DNA of 6,369 nucleotides from Candidatus Methanocomedens sp. (GCA_009649835.1 PYCK01000153.1:1-6369); one strand, 5' to 3'; shown: positions 1 through 5,617, counted from the stretch's first letter. Numbers and translations are program-made. The notes: generated by a model not told the origin, from the letters alone.

Positions 1-93
1 TAATAAGAGGACAAGCGGGATAATGATCATCTGTGCTGTTGATACTTTCTTAAGATATGATTCAATATATTGTTCTATGTTGATTTTCTTCAT
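1..93 (-). CDS. N-terminal fragment of a probable SecF-like protein translocase subunit
   Basis: This leftward reading frame starts at ATG (93-91) and stays open for 31 codons to the window edge. Its start reads MKKINIEQYIESYLKK, followed by a hydrophobic stretch, QMIIIPLVLLL, that looks like the beginning of a first transmembrane helix. A short charged amphipathic head followed by an 'IPL' helix is how archaeal SecF proteins commonly begin. SecF works with SecD in the membrane to assist Sec-dependent export. A GGTG ribosome-binding sequence lies at 103-100, six bases before the ATG. An in-frame ATG four codons upstream (105-103) is an alternative start. The SecF call rests only on this short N-terminus, so another small membrane protein is possible. 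It is divergent from the deaminase gene. Confidence 0.45.
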   Translation of the reverse strand, partial: MKKINIEQYIESYLKKVSTAQMIIIPLVLLL

Positions 94-240
94 TAACAAC
101 ACCATGGATGATAGATTATAGTAATAATGAATTGTAATAATAATAAATCCAATGCCTTGATTAGCAGCCGATAATGATATAACACAACCTATTTACCTTT
201 TACTCTCATTAGGATACTAAAAAAAATGCAGGAAAAAAAC
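94..240. promoter_or_regulatory. Divergent intergenic region with candidate promoters
   Basis: No gene is seen in this AT-rich stretch. On the + strand, TGATATAA (175-182) is a weak TATA-like element. It would place transcription start near 205, leaving a leader of roughly 35 bases that contains the AGGA motif (230-233) in front of the deaminase ATG at 241. On the - strand, a TATAAT-like run around 114-120 could serve the SecF-like gene. Both are inferred from spacing alone; no clear BRE element was recognised. Confidence 0.3.
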
Positions 241-699
241 ATGGATGAAAGACCCACAGTTGATGAGTATTTTATGGAGATAGCTGAGGTGGTTGCCAAG
301 CGCTCCACATGCCTGAGAAACCATGTGGGAGCCGTAATAGTACGGGATAAGCGCATCCTTTCAACAGGATATAACGGTGCGCCAAGGAACCTTGAACACT
401 GTCTTGATATCGGGTGCATGCGTGAGCAGCAGAATATTGCTTCCGGTACCATGCATGAAATATGCAGGGCCGTACATGCAGAACAAAACGCCATCATCCA
501 GTCAGCACTTCACGGCGTAAGTATTGAAGATGCCACCCTCTACTGTACCCACCAGCCATGTATACTATGCGCAAAGATGATAATCAATTCAAAGATAAAG
601 AGGGTTGTATTCAATAATAATTATCCTGACACTGAAGCACTCAGGTTCTTTAAAAGTGCAGGCGTGGAAGTAAGAAGTTTACAATCAGAACCAGAATGA
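241..699 (+). CDS. dCMP deaminase (ComEB-type cytidylate deaminase)
   Basis: This is a zinc-dependent deaminase of the cytidine/deoxycytidylate family, predicted to convert dCMP to dUMP in the cytosol and so feed thymidylate synthesis. From the ATG at 241 it is 152 residues, a usual family length. The N-terminus (DEYFMEIAEVVAKRSTC) and the GAVIV...TGYNGAP segment are typical of dCMP deaminases. The active-site HAE motif is at H79-E81 (zinc ligand His plus the proton-shuttling Glu). PCILC supplies the other two zinc ligands, C107 and C110. A further Cys/His-rich stretch (HCLDIGCM) lies between, as in dCMP deaminases with an extra metal site. The start at 241 is preferred because AGGA (230-233) sits seven bases upstream. 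ATG 226, five codons earlier, also has an AGGA at 211-214 but at looser spacing. It is the first gene of a same-strand run, 59 bases ahead of the haem genes, with no obvious functional link to them. Confidence 0.9.
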   Translation: MDERPTVDEYFMEIAEVVAKRSTCLRNHVGAVIVRDKRILSTGYNGAPRNLEHCLDIGCMREQQNIASGTMHEICRAVHAEQNAIIQSALHGVSIEDATLYCTHQPCILCAKMIINSKIKRVVFNNNYPDTEALRFFKSAGVEVRSLQSEPE

Positions 700-706
700 T
701 AACAAT

Positions 707-746
707 ATAATACCAAAATAAACAACACGAATAATACCAAAATAAA
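707..746 (+). repeat. 16-base perfect direct repeat in the spacer before the haem genes
   Basis: The sequence ataataccaaaataaa occurs at 707-722 and again, identical, at 731-746, a 24-base offset. It fills most of the spacer between the deaminase stop and the ribosome-binding site of the siroheme decarboxylase gene. It could be a local slippage duplication or a paired regulator site; nothing in the sequence decides between these. Confidence 0.7.
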
Positions 747-758
747 TATGGAGATTAC

Positions 759-1217
759 ATGGACGATATTGATGCAAAATTATTGAGAATCACACAAGAC
801 GGTATTTTACTTATTCCCGAGCCGTTCAATGAGGTCGCCGCACAACTGGGCATTTCTGTGGATGATGTGATACACAGGATAGAAAACATGCAGCGTGAAG
901 GTGTTATCAGGCGCTTTGGCGCATCCATAGGGCACAGGGTGATAGGTATTACTGCAAACGCCATGTGTACCTGGAATGTACCCGATGATCGTGTAGAGGA
1001 TGTAGGTGCCATTATGGCAGGATTTACAGAGGTTACCCACTGTTACCAGAGGCCCAGGAGACAGGGCTGGCCGTATAACCTGTTCACAATGGTACATGCT
1101 TACACGCAGGAAGAGTGCAGAAAAATAGCCAAACAGATATCCAGTGCAACAAGTATTGATGATTATAATATATTGTTCAGTGAAAAAGAATTTAAGAAAA
1201 CCGGTGTAAGGCTTTGA
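759..1217 (+). CDS. Siroheme decarboxylase subunit (AhbA/AhbB family, Lrp/AsnC-like)
   Basis: The 152-residue product matches the AhbA/AhbB family, related to nitrite-reductase accessory proteins NirD/L/G/H. The family decarboxylates the C12 and C18 acetates of siroheme to give didecarboxysiroheme in the siroheme-dependent haem pathway. Residues 1-55 form an Lrp/AsnC-type winged helix-turn-helix (MDDIDAKLL... to EGVIRRFGA). Residues 60-145 are the ligand-binding half, with family signatures ITANAMCTWNVP (64-75), VTHCYQRP (92-99) and WPYNLFTMVH (104-113). H94 and nearby Arg residues are plausible substrate or catalytic contacts. The C-terminus, YNILFSEKEFKKTGVRL, is also typical. GGAG (750-753) lies five bases before the ATG. 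Its stop overlaps the TTG start of the next gene, implying coupled translation. The family enzyme is known as a heterodimer of AhbA and AhbB; only one subunit is present here, and I cannot tell which. A transcription-factor role is less likely given the signatures and context. Confidence 0.88.
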   Translation: MDDIDAKLLRITQDGILLIPEPFNEVAAQLGISVDDVIHRIENMQREGVIRRFGASIGHRVIGITANAMCTWNVPDDRVEDVGAIMAGFTEVTHCYQRPRRQGWPYNLFTMVHAYTQEECRKIAKQISSATSIDDYNILFSEKEFKKTGVRL

Positions 1218-1378
1218 ATGATAACACATCCCGAACTCCACCCCTGTTGAATGAAAACATACCCGGACTCCCACCACTGTTGAATGATGATATGCCTAGA
1301 CTCCCACCACTGTTGAATGATAATATGCCCGGACTTCCACCCATGTTGAATGATAACTCGCCCAGACTCTTACCCCTG
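1214..1378 (+). repeat. Five tandem 33-base units encoding an 11-residue N-terminal repeat
   Basis: Five contiguous units begin at 1214, 1247, 1280, 1313 and 1346. Each starts ttgaatga and, in units 1, 2, 3 and 5, ends in ctg (atg in unit 4). In the frame of the downstream gene they read as variants of LNDNMPGLPPL. Units differ by scattered substitutions but no insertions or deletions, so the frame is kept. Residue seven alternates Arg, Gly, Arg, Gly, Arg across units 1 to 5. The last unit runs directly into the normal family N-terminus (LPLLIDMNGRK). This is a coding minisatellite, not a CRISPR array, because there are no spacers. Confidence 0.93.
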
Positions 1379-2005
1379 TTAATAGATATGAATGGCAGGA
1401 AAGTGGTGATATTCGGTGGTGGACAGGTAGGTGAAAGAAAAGCCGCCCTGTTTTCCAGGTATGCACCCACCACTGTCATCAGCCGCAGTTTCACTCCTGC
1501 TATCCAGGAACTGGGACGGCAAGGCGTATGCCTGGTCAATACCGGTGGAGAACTGTCTGATGATGAGATCGCTCTGTATGTCAGGGATGCGTTTTTAGTA
1601 ATACCCACAACAAGCGACCTGGAGCTTAACAGGAGAATACGGGATGTCGCACACAATAACGATTGCCTGGTAAATTCGGTTAACGGACTGGAAGATCTTG
1701 TGGTGCCGTCCATTATCGAGAGGGGTGATATTATCCTTGCCATCTCCACCGGTGGTGCCAGTCCTGCCCTTTCCAGGTATATGAGACAAAAGATAGAACA
1801 GGCTATTGGGCCGCAGTTCGAGGATATGGCCAGGCTTTTAGGGGAGATCAGGCCGGTATTGAAAAAAGAGGTAGGGTCCCAGGCGAACCGTTCAAGTATA
1901 TTATGGGCCATACTGGAAGACAAGGATGTGTGGAAGGCACTGGCAGAGTCTTATGAACTGGCTTTCGATATTGCCTTAAAACATATAACTAATGGAGTTA
2001 AATAG
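1214..2005 (+). CDS. sirC: Precorrin-2 dehydrogenase / possible sirohydrochlorin ferrochelatase (CysG N-terminal, Met8 type) with repeat extension
   Basis: This protein is predicted to oxidise precorrin-2 to sirohydrochlorin with NAD+, and perhaps to insert iron, on the way to siroheme and haem. Residues 1-55 are five 11-residue Asn/Pro/Leu repeats. The family fold begins near L54: the NAD-binding Rossmann motif is VVIFGGGQVGERKA (64-77), followed by VIPTTSDLELNRRI (129-142) and the conserved VPSIIERGDIILAISTGG segment (164-181) ending SPALSR. A helical C-terminal domain runs to residue 263. Without the repeats the length is about 210, normal for single-domain archaeal forms; there is no uroporphyrinogen methyltransferase domain. 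The position matching the catalytic Asp of CysG (Asp104, in NVVD) appears to be N157 (NSVN). The start is TTG at 1214, overlapping the previous stop as TTGA, with GGTG at 1203-1206 seven bases upstream. Internal in-frame ATGs (1289, 1322, 1343) lack a visible ribosome-binding site but remain possible starts. Confidence 0.88.
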   Translation: MNDNTSRTPPLLNENIPGLPPLLNDDMPRLPPLLNDNMPGLPPMLNDNSPRLLPLLIDMNGRKVVIFGGGQVGERKAALFSRYAPTTVISRSFTPAIQELGRQGVCLVNTGGELSDDEIALYVRDAFLVIPTTSDLELNRRIRDVAHNNDCLVNSVNGLEDLVVPSIIERGDIILAISTGGASPALSRYMRQKIEQAIGPQFEDMARLLGEIRPVLKKEVGSQANRSSILWAILEDKDVWKALAESYELAFDIALKHITNGVK

Positions 2006-2040
2006 TTCAACTTATAAAGCAGAGCAACCAGGAGAGTTTA

Positions 2041-3294
2041 ATGACAGAGATTTCCAGCATGCTGATCACCCATGTAAAAGCCGGTGTGGAAGACATAGAG
2101 AAGCTTCATGCATGGCATGGCAGTGTGGATAAAATACTTAAGATGCTGTATGCCAATGAACAGGTGGAAGAGTGCTGTGTACTTATGACCTGTAACAGGG
2201 TGGAGATATATGTGGTCTCACCCAAGGGAAGTAAGGTTTTATTCCATTTTGCTAAAAAGATGAATGTACCTGAAAGGATCGTGGATTTCTATGACCATGA
2301 GGAATCCATGCGTCACCTGATGCGGGTGACATCCGGCCTGGAGTCAATGATCGTGGGAGAGGACCAGATACTGGGCCAGGTAAAGGATCTGTTCAATATT
2401 GCCAATAGTTCAGGAACTACTGGAAAGATGATCAATACGGTCTTTAGCAAAGCCATACATGTGGGAAAACGGGTCCGCAATGAAACAGCCATCAATAAGG
2501 GTTCTGTTTCTATCGGTTCTGCAGCAGTGGAACTGGCAGAGGATGAGCTTGGGACCCTTAAAGAAAAGACCATTATGGTGATCGGTGCAGGTGAAATGGG
2601 TACGCTGGTTGCCAAAGCGCTGGCAAATAAGAACATTCGTGCCATATATGTGGCCAACCGCACATATGAGAAGGCAAAAAAACTTGCAGACGAACTGGAC
2701 GGGACTGCCATTAAGTACGAGGAAATGGGGGGTTATATCAAACTGTCCGATGTGGTTATCAGTGCAACTGCCGCTCCTCATCTTGTGGTTACCAGGGACA
2801 TGATCGAAAATGCCATGTCAAAACGCAATAAGGATATCCTGCTTGTTGATATTGCAAATCCCAGGGATATTGAGGAAGCAACATGTCAGGTTCAGGGTGT
2901 CAGGCTTTTTAATATTGACAGTTTGAAGAGTATAAGCGAAAAGAACCTTACTAGGCGTAAGAGCGAGGTCCCGAAAGTGAAAACGATCATTGAAGAAGAA
3001 CTGGAGCTGCTAAAAAAGCAGTATAAACGCCAGAACGCTGACAGGGTCATATCAGACCTGTACAGTGCAATGGATAAGATCCGGTGCCATGAACGGGATG
3101 TGGCTATTAACAAGTTGAAAGCAAACCATACCATAGGTGAGATGGAGTATGAAGTATTGAATGACCTTACCCATGCCCTGGCATATAAAATACTGGCCGA
3201 ACCAACAAAAGTTTTGCGCATTGCTGCTGAACATGATGATGAAGAATATCTTACGACTGTGAAGGAACTGTTCAAACTGAACGGCGGTAAGTAA
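2041..3294 (+). CDS. hemA: Glutamyl-tRNA reductase
   Basis: This enzyme reduces glutamyl-tRNA(Glu) with NADPH to glutamate-1-semialdehyde, the committed step of tetrapyrrole synthesis by the C5 route; it is cytosolic. The 417-residue length is normal. The N-terminal catalytic domain (about 1-155) has the nucleophile C51 in LMTCNRVEIY and the signature RHLMRVTSGLESMIVGEDQI (91-110). The NADPH-binding domain carries VIGAGEMG (180-187), followed by VANRTYEKAKKLA and LLVDIANPRDIE. A long charged helix rich in Glu and Lys, beginning near residue 310, leads into the C-terminal dimerisation region. GGAG (2031-2034) lies six bases before the ATG. It follows the precorrin-2 dehydrogenase gene by 35 bases and precedes hemB by 32, so one transcript is likely. 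Confidence 0.97.
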   Translation: MTEISSMLITHVKAGVEDIEKLHAWHGSVDKILKMLYANEQVEECCVLMTCNRVEIYVVSPKGSKVLFHFAKKMNVPERIVDFYDHEESMRHLMRVTSGLESMIVGEDQILGQVKDLFNIANSSGTTGKMINTVFSKAIHVGKRVRNETAINKGSVSIGSAAVELAEDELGTLKEKTIMVIGAGEMGTLVAKALANKNIRAIYVANRTYEKAKKLADELDGTAIKYEEMGGYIKLSDVVISATAAPHLVVTRDMIENAMSKRNKDILLVDIANPRDIEEATCQVQGVRLFNIDSLKSISEKNLTRRKSEVPKVKTIIEEELELLKKQYKRQNADRVISDLYSAMDKIRCHERDVAINKLKANHTIGEMEYEVLNDLTHALAYKILAEPTKVLRIAAEHDDEEYLTTVKELFKLNGGK

Positions 3295-3326
3295 AGTAAT
3301 AATAATTAATTATCAGAAGGAATGCT

Positions 3327-4301
3327 ATGTTTCCTGTTACAAGAATGAGAAGACTCAGGTCATCGCCTTTAAGGCGGATGGTAAGAGAGACAGTATTATC
3401 AGTAGATGACCTGATCGCACCACTGTTCATTGATGAGAATCTGGCAAAGCCCCAGCCCATCGCTTCCATGCCCGGTATCAGGAGGGAGACCCCAATTAGT
3501 GTGGTAAATGAGGCCAGGGAACTGGCTGGGATGGGTATTCCTGCTGTGATACTGTTCGGGCTGCCAAAGGAAAAGGACGAGACCGGCACCCATGCATACG
3601 GTGATGACGATGTGGTCCAGAATGCCACCCGTGCGATCAAAGCCGAACTGGGAGACGATATGGTAGTCATCACAGACCTGTGCCTGTGCGAATACACATC
3701 CCACGGTCATTGCGGTATTGTGGATTATGAGACTGGGGAAGTGCAAAACGACCCCACCCTGCCCTTACTGGGTAAGACTGCAGTAAGCCATGCACGGGCA
3801 GGTGCGGATATTGTGGCACCTTCGGGAATGATGGACGGGATGGTGGCAGCCATTCGCCAGGCCCTTGATGAGAACGGTTTTACGAACACGCCGATCATGT
3901 CCTATGCTGCCAAGTACTCATCATCGTTCTACGGGCCGTTTCGGGATGCTGCGGATTCAGGATACAGTTTCGGGGACCGCTCCACTTACCAGATGGACCC
4001 GGGCAACAGCAACGAGGCCATGCGTGAGGTGCAGCAGGATATTGAGGAAGGGGCAGATATCGTGATGGTGAAACCGGCACTGCCGTACCTGGACCTGGTC
4101 TACCGTGTCAAGCACGAGTTCGGGATGCCAACGGCAGCGTATAATGTAAGCGGTGAATATTCCATGATAAAGGGGGCCGTTGACCAGGGTTGGCTGGATG
4201 AGAGTGCCATTATGGAATCCCTTATATCTATCAAACGGGCCGGGGCTGATATGATACTTACGTATTTCGCCAGGTATGCGGCTGGAAAGCTCAAGGATTA
4301 A
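3327..4301 (+). CDS. hemB: Delta-aminolevulinic acid dehydratase (porphobilinogen synthase)
   Basis: HemB condenses two ALA molecules into porphobilinogen as a cytosolic homo-oligomer (usually an octamer). The 324-residue protein is full length. It has the zinc-site cysteines C119, C121 and C129 in DLCLCEYTSHGHCG, which marks the zinc-dependent type. The Schiff-base lysines are K196 (SYAAKYSSSFYGPFRDA) and K249 (DIVMVKPALPYLD). The N-terminal RMRRLR and the APLFIDE segment are also family-typical. AAGG at 3317-3320 sits six bases before the ATG. It is the last gene of the same-strand run; hemL and hemC do not follow. A sampled line inside the gene (3961-4020) is 60% GC against about 47% for a line in hemA (2641-2700), so its composition may be richer than its neighbour's. 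Confidence 0.97.
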   Translation: MFPVTRMRRLRSSPLRRMVRETVLSVDDLIAPLFIDENLAKPQPIASMPGIRRETPISVVNEARELAGMGIPAVILFGLPKEKDETGTHAYGDDDVVQNATRAIKAELGDDMVVITDLCLCEYTSHGHCGIVDYETGEVQNDPTLPLLGKTAVSHARAGADIVAPSGMMDGMVAAIRQALDENGFTNTPIMSYAAKYSSSFYGPFRDAADSGYSFGDRSTYQMDPGNSNEAMREVQQDIEEGADIVMVKPALPYLDLVYRVKHEFGMPTAAYNVSGEYSMIKGAVDQGWLDESAIMESLISIKRAGADMILTYFARYAAGKLKD

Positions 4302-4323
4302 AACGGGGATATCCTCTAAATAC

Positions 4324-4331
4324 CGGTTTTT
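4324..4331 (+). terminator. Possible U-run terminator after hemB
   Basis: The hemB stop is followed about 25 bases later by cggtttttc, which contains T5 at 4327-4331. No stable hairpin precedes it closely. It is a candidate for intrinsic U-run termination of the haem operon, supported only by composition and position. Confidence 0.3.
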
Positions 4332-4348
4332 CTAACGTACAGGAAATC

Positions 4349-4483
4349 ATAGTCAAAAACCAAACAATTCAAACTAATCTTTGCGGGCTTTGCGCTCTTT
4401 GCGGTGACCAAAATTAGACACCGCAAAGGACGCAAAGAGCGCAAAGTGTACAAGTATGTTAAAAATATTATGTTCTTGACTAT
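4349..4483. repeat. Outer inverted repeat enclosing the first palindrome
   Basis: The sequence atagtcaaaaac (4349-4360) is matched in inverted orientation by gttcttgactat (4472-4483), with 11 of 12 positions pairing. The pair brackets the 4379-4446 palindrome at unequal distances, giving a nested inverted structure of 135 bases. This resembles a small non-autonomous (MITE-like) element, but I see no target-site duplication. Confidence 0.4.
4379..4446. repeat. Palindromic repeat A (tttgcg-type, 9-base periodic arms)
   Basis: Two 28-base arms (4379-4406 and 4419-4446) pair at 24 of 28 positions around a 12-base loop. The left arm is three 9-base words, tttgcgggc, tttgcgctc and tttgcggtg. The right arm is caccgcaaa, ggacgcaaa and gagcgcaaa. 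From memory, sequences of this type are dispersed through many environmental archaeal and bacterial genomes; I could not check copy number. RNA from either strand would fold into a strong hairpin. Confidence 0.85.
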
Positions 4484-4523
4484 AAAGGCTGTCAATTAAT
4501 TCAAAATCCCATGAAAAATGATA

Positions 4524-4586
4524 GCCACAGAGAGCACCGAGGACACAGAGAGGATAAACTCTGTGCTCTTAAGTGTGCTCTGTGGC
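4524..4586. repeat. Palindromic repeat B (cacagag-type, 9-base periodic arms)
   Basis: The left arm (4524-4552) and right arm (4559-4586) pair perfectly over the outer nine bases (gccacagag with ctctgtggc) and over seven bases at the inner end (cacagag with ctctgtg). The middle is imperfect. The left arm reads as 9-base words cacagagag, caccgagga, cacagagag. The right arm reads ctctgtgct, cttaagtgt, gctctgtgg. An A7 run follows at 4587-4593. Confidence 0.8.
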
Positions 4587-4722
4587 AAAAAAAGGCGGAA
4601 ATCAATGTAGTCTGGTGGTTATTTGTACTGCAACGTTTGATGTGACCGTAATTGTTGGACAGTCTCTATACTAACTCATTTCGATATTGTCACATGTAAT
4701 TTTTTTAGTTTCAATCAAATTA

Positions 4723-4788
4723 TCTGACAGGATTTACAGGATATACAGGATTGGATCATATCCTGTCAATCTTGTTAATCCTGTCTGA
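4723..4788. repeat. Palindromic repeat C (acagga-type, 9-base periodic arms) running into the methyltransferase gene
   Basis: A 66-base inverted repeat with almost no loop is centred on GATC (4754-4757); 28 of 35 positions per side are complementary. On the left, acagga recurs at 4727, 4736 and 4745. On the right, tcctgt, tcttgt and tcctgt begin at 4761, 4770 and 4779. Its right half overlaps the 3' end of the leftward methyltransferase gene. Confidence 0.83.
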
Positions 4789-5478
4789 AATATCCATTTT
4801 CTTGAATACCGCCACATTTGCCATTAATATTGTATCATCAGGTTTTCCTCCGTCAATATTCATTGGTCTTTTTATATATGCAGAGGGCTGGGTCCCAAAA
4901 ATTTTTGACAACTCTTCAATTGTGAACAGTTCTTCAGGCGGGTGTGAGTGTCCTAATATTGATTCTGTTATCCTGCGCTGTTTTGCAATCTCTGCGGGGG
5001 ATGCCCTTTCACGGTAATTTGGGAACCCCACCACGATAATCCCTTCCGGTTTTAAGTTCTTCCTGATGAATTGATTGATCTCACTGGAAAATATTTCCTT
5101 GTTCTTACTGGCTGAACTGTTATTACAGAGTGCGATCTCATGGGCCGCACTTACTATCAGCAGGCAGTCGGCAGGATCTGGTATCCTGACGTTAAGTGCG
5201 TCTTTTAATGACATTTGCATGGGATTGTATTTCACATGCAATAGCCGGGGGACATCCTGGATGGTTGTAGAAGGTTCGATATTAACGACAGATGCCGTTA
5301 TTCCCAGGCTGTCAATGATCCTGGCCCCCATACCCGGACCGCCCCCTATATCAATTACATGATCCCAGTTTGATATTTGCTTGGACAGGACCTCTTTGAC
5401 CAGTTCGTGCATAACACCTATCCTGGCAGCGAAAGTATTGGTGTAGTCCACACCGTTGAATTTTGTAATGTTATCCAT
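4756..5478 (-). CDS. Class I SAM-dependent methyltransferase, substrate unknown
   Basis: The 240-residue protein has the Rossmann-like methyltransferase core. Motif I, VIDIGGGPGMGARI (41-54), binds S-adenosylmethionine. VVNIEPS (64-70) places acidic E68 at the end of strand two for the ribose hydroxyls. CLLIVSAAHEIA (105-116) resembles motif IV. LKPEGIIVVGFPNYRERA (142-159) is the motif VI-like strand pair. I do not recognise the substrate family; a small molecule, cofactor or protein target is possible. The last ten residues (SDRINKIDRI) and the TGA stop are encoded by palindromic repeat C, so the native C-terminus probably ended near AVFKK. The ATG at 5478 lacks a clear ribosome-binding site, but a TATA-like element about 30 bases upstream suggests a very short leader. 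It is convergent with hemB and divergent from the ATPase gene. Confidence 0.8.
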   Translation of the reverse strand: MDNITKFNGVDYTNTFAARIGVMHELVKEVLSKQISNWDHVIDIGGGPGMGARIIDSLGITASVVNIEPSTTIQDVPRLLHVKYNPMQMSLKDALNVRIPDPADCLLIVSAAHEIALCNNSSASKNKEIFSSEINQFIRKNLKPEGIIVVGFPNYRERASPAEIAKQRRITESILGHSHPPEELFTIEELSKIFGTQPSAYIKRPMNIDGGKPDDTILMANVAVFKKMDISDRINKIDRI

Positions 5479-5508
5479 GTGAATTCTTCAGGATATTTAT
5501 CTGCAGTA

Positions 5509-5516
5509 GATATAAA
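5509..5516 (-). promoter_or_regulatory. TATA-like promoter element for the methyltransferase gene
   Basis: On the - strand this reads TTTATATC, close to the archaeal TATA box. Start of transcription about 26 bases beyond its centre would fall near 5486, leaving a leader of roughly 8 bases before the ATG at 5478. This is consistent with the absence of a ribosome-binding site. Confidence 0.5.
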
Positions 5517-5587
5517 TTCTTGGAAAATTGAAAGTGTGATATGGATTGCATTCAGACTAAACTTGATTTTACATGAATGATAATAGA

Positions 5588-5597
5588 TTTATACTTT
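5588..5597 (+). promoter_or_regulatory. TATA-like promoter element for the KaiC-like ATPase gene
   Basis: The sequence TTTATACTTT is centred near 5592. Archaeal transcription usually starts about 25-27 bases downstream, which would be at or next to the GTG at 5618-5620. The gene may therefore be transcribed without a leader, which would explain why no ribosome-binding site precedes the GTG. Confidence 0.5.
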
Positions 5598-5617
5598 AAT
5601 AACAAATACTTCAACAG

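Larger units (their letters stand above)
4302..4755. other. Convergent intergenic region filled with palindromic repeats
   Basis: No gene is supported in these 454 bases between the ends of hemB (+) and the methyltransferase gene (-). They contain three unrelated palindromic repeats (listed separately). There is a T5 run at 4327-4331, about 25 bases after the hemB stop, a T7 run at 4700-4706, and an A7 run at 4587-4593 that reads as T7 on the - strand. The T-rich runs could end transcription from either side, as archaeal termination depends largely on U-runs. The stretch 4600-4690 shows nothing I can name. Confidence 0.7.

Noticed and set aside
1218..1250. ATG at 1218 as an alternative start for the gene after the Ahb subunit
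   Set aside because: It is in another frame and meets a TGA after ten codons.
1214..1378. CRISPR-like or regulatory iteron array
   Set aside because: Units are directly adjacent without spacers, in frame with the downstream gene, and encode a continuous peptide.
1192..1923. Long open frame on the - strand with SFNSGGSPG-like repeats opposite the dehydrogenase gene
   Set aside because: It is the complement of the tandem repeat and the conserved enzyme gene. The + strand product has clear family motifs; this one has none.
3322..3324. ATG at 3322 as an alternative hemB start
   Set aside because: It is out of frame with hemB; the ATG at 3327 has a well-spaced AAGG and a family-typical N-terminus.
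4640..4695. Short inverted pair atgtgac (4640-4646) and gtcacat (4689-4695)
   Set aside because: Seven bases separated by more than 40 in AT-rich DNA is likely by chance, and it lacks the 9-base pattern of the other palindromes.
4751..5017. Rightward 88-codon frame opposite the methyltransferase
   Set aside because: It is antisense to a gene with clear SAM-binding motifs and begins inside palindrome C.
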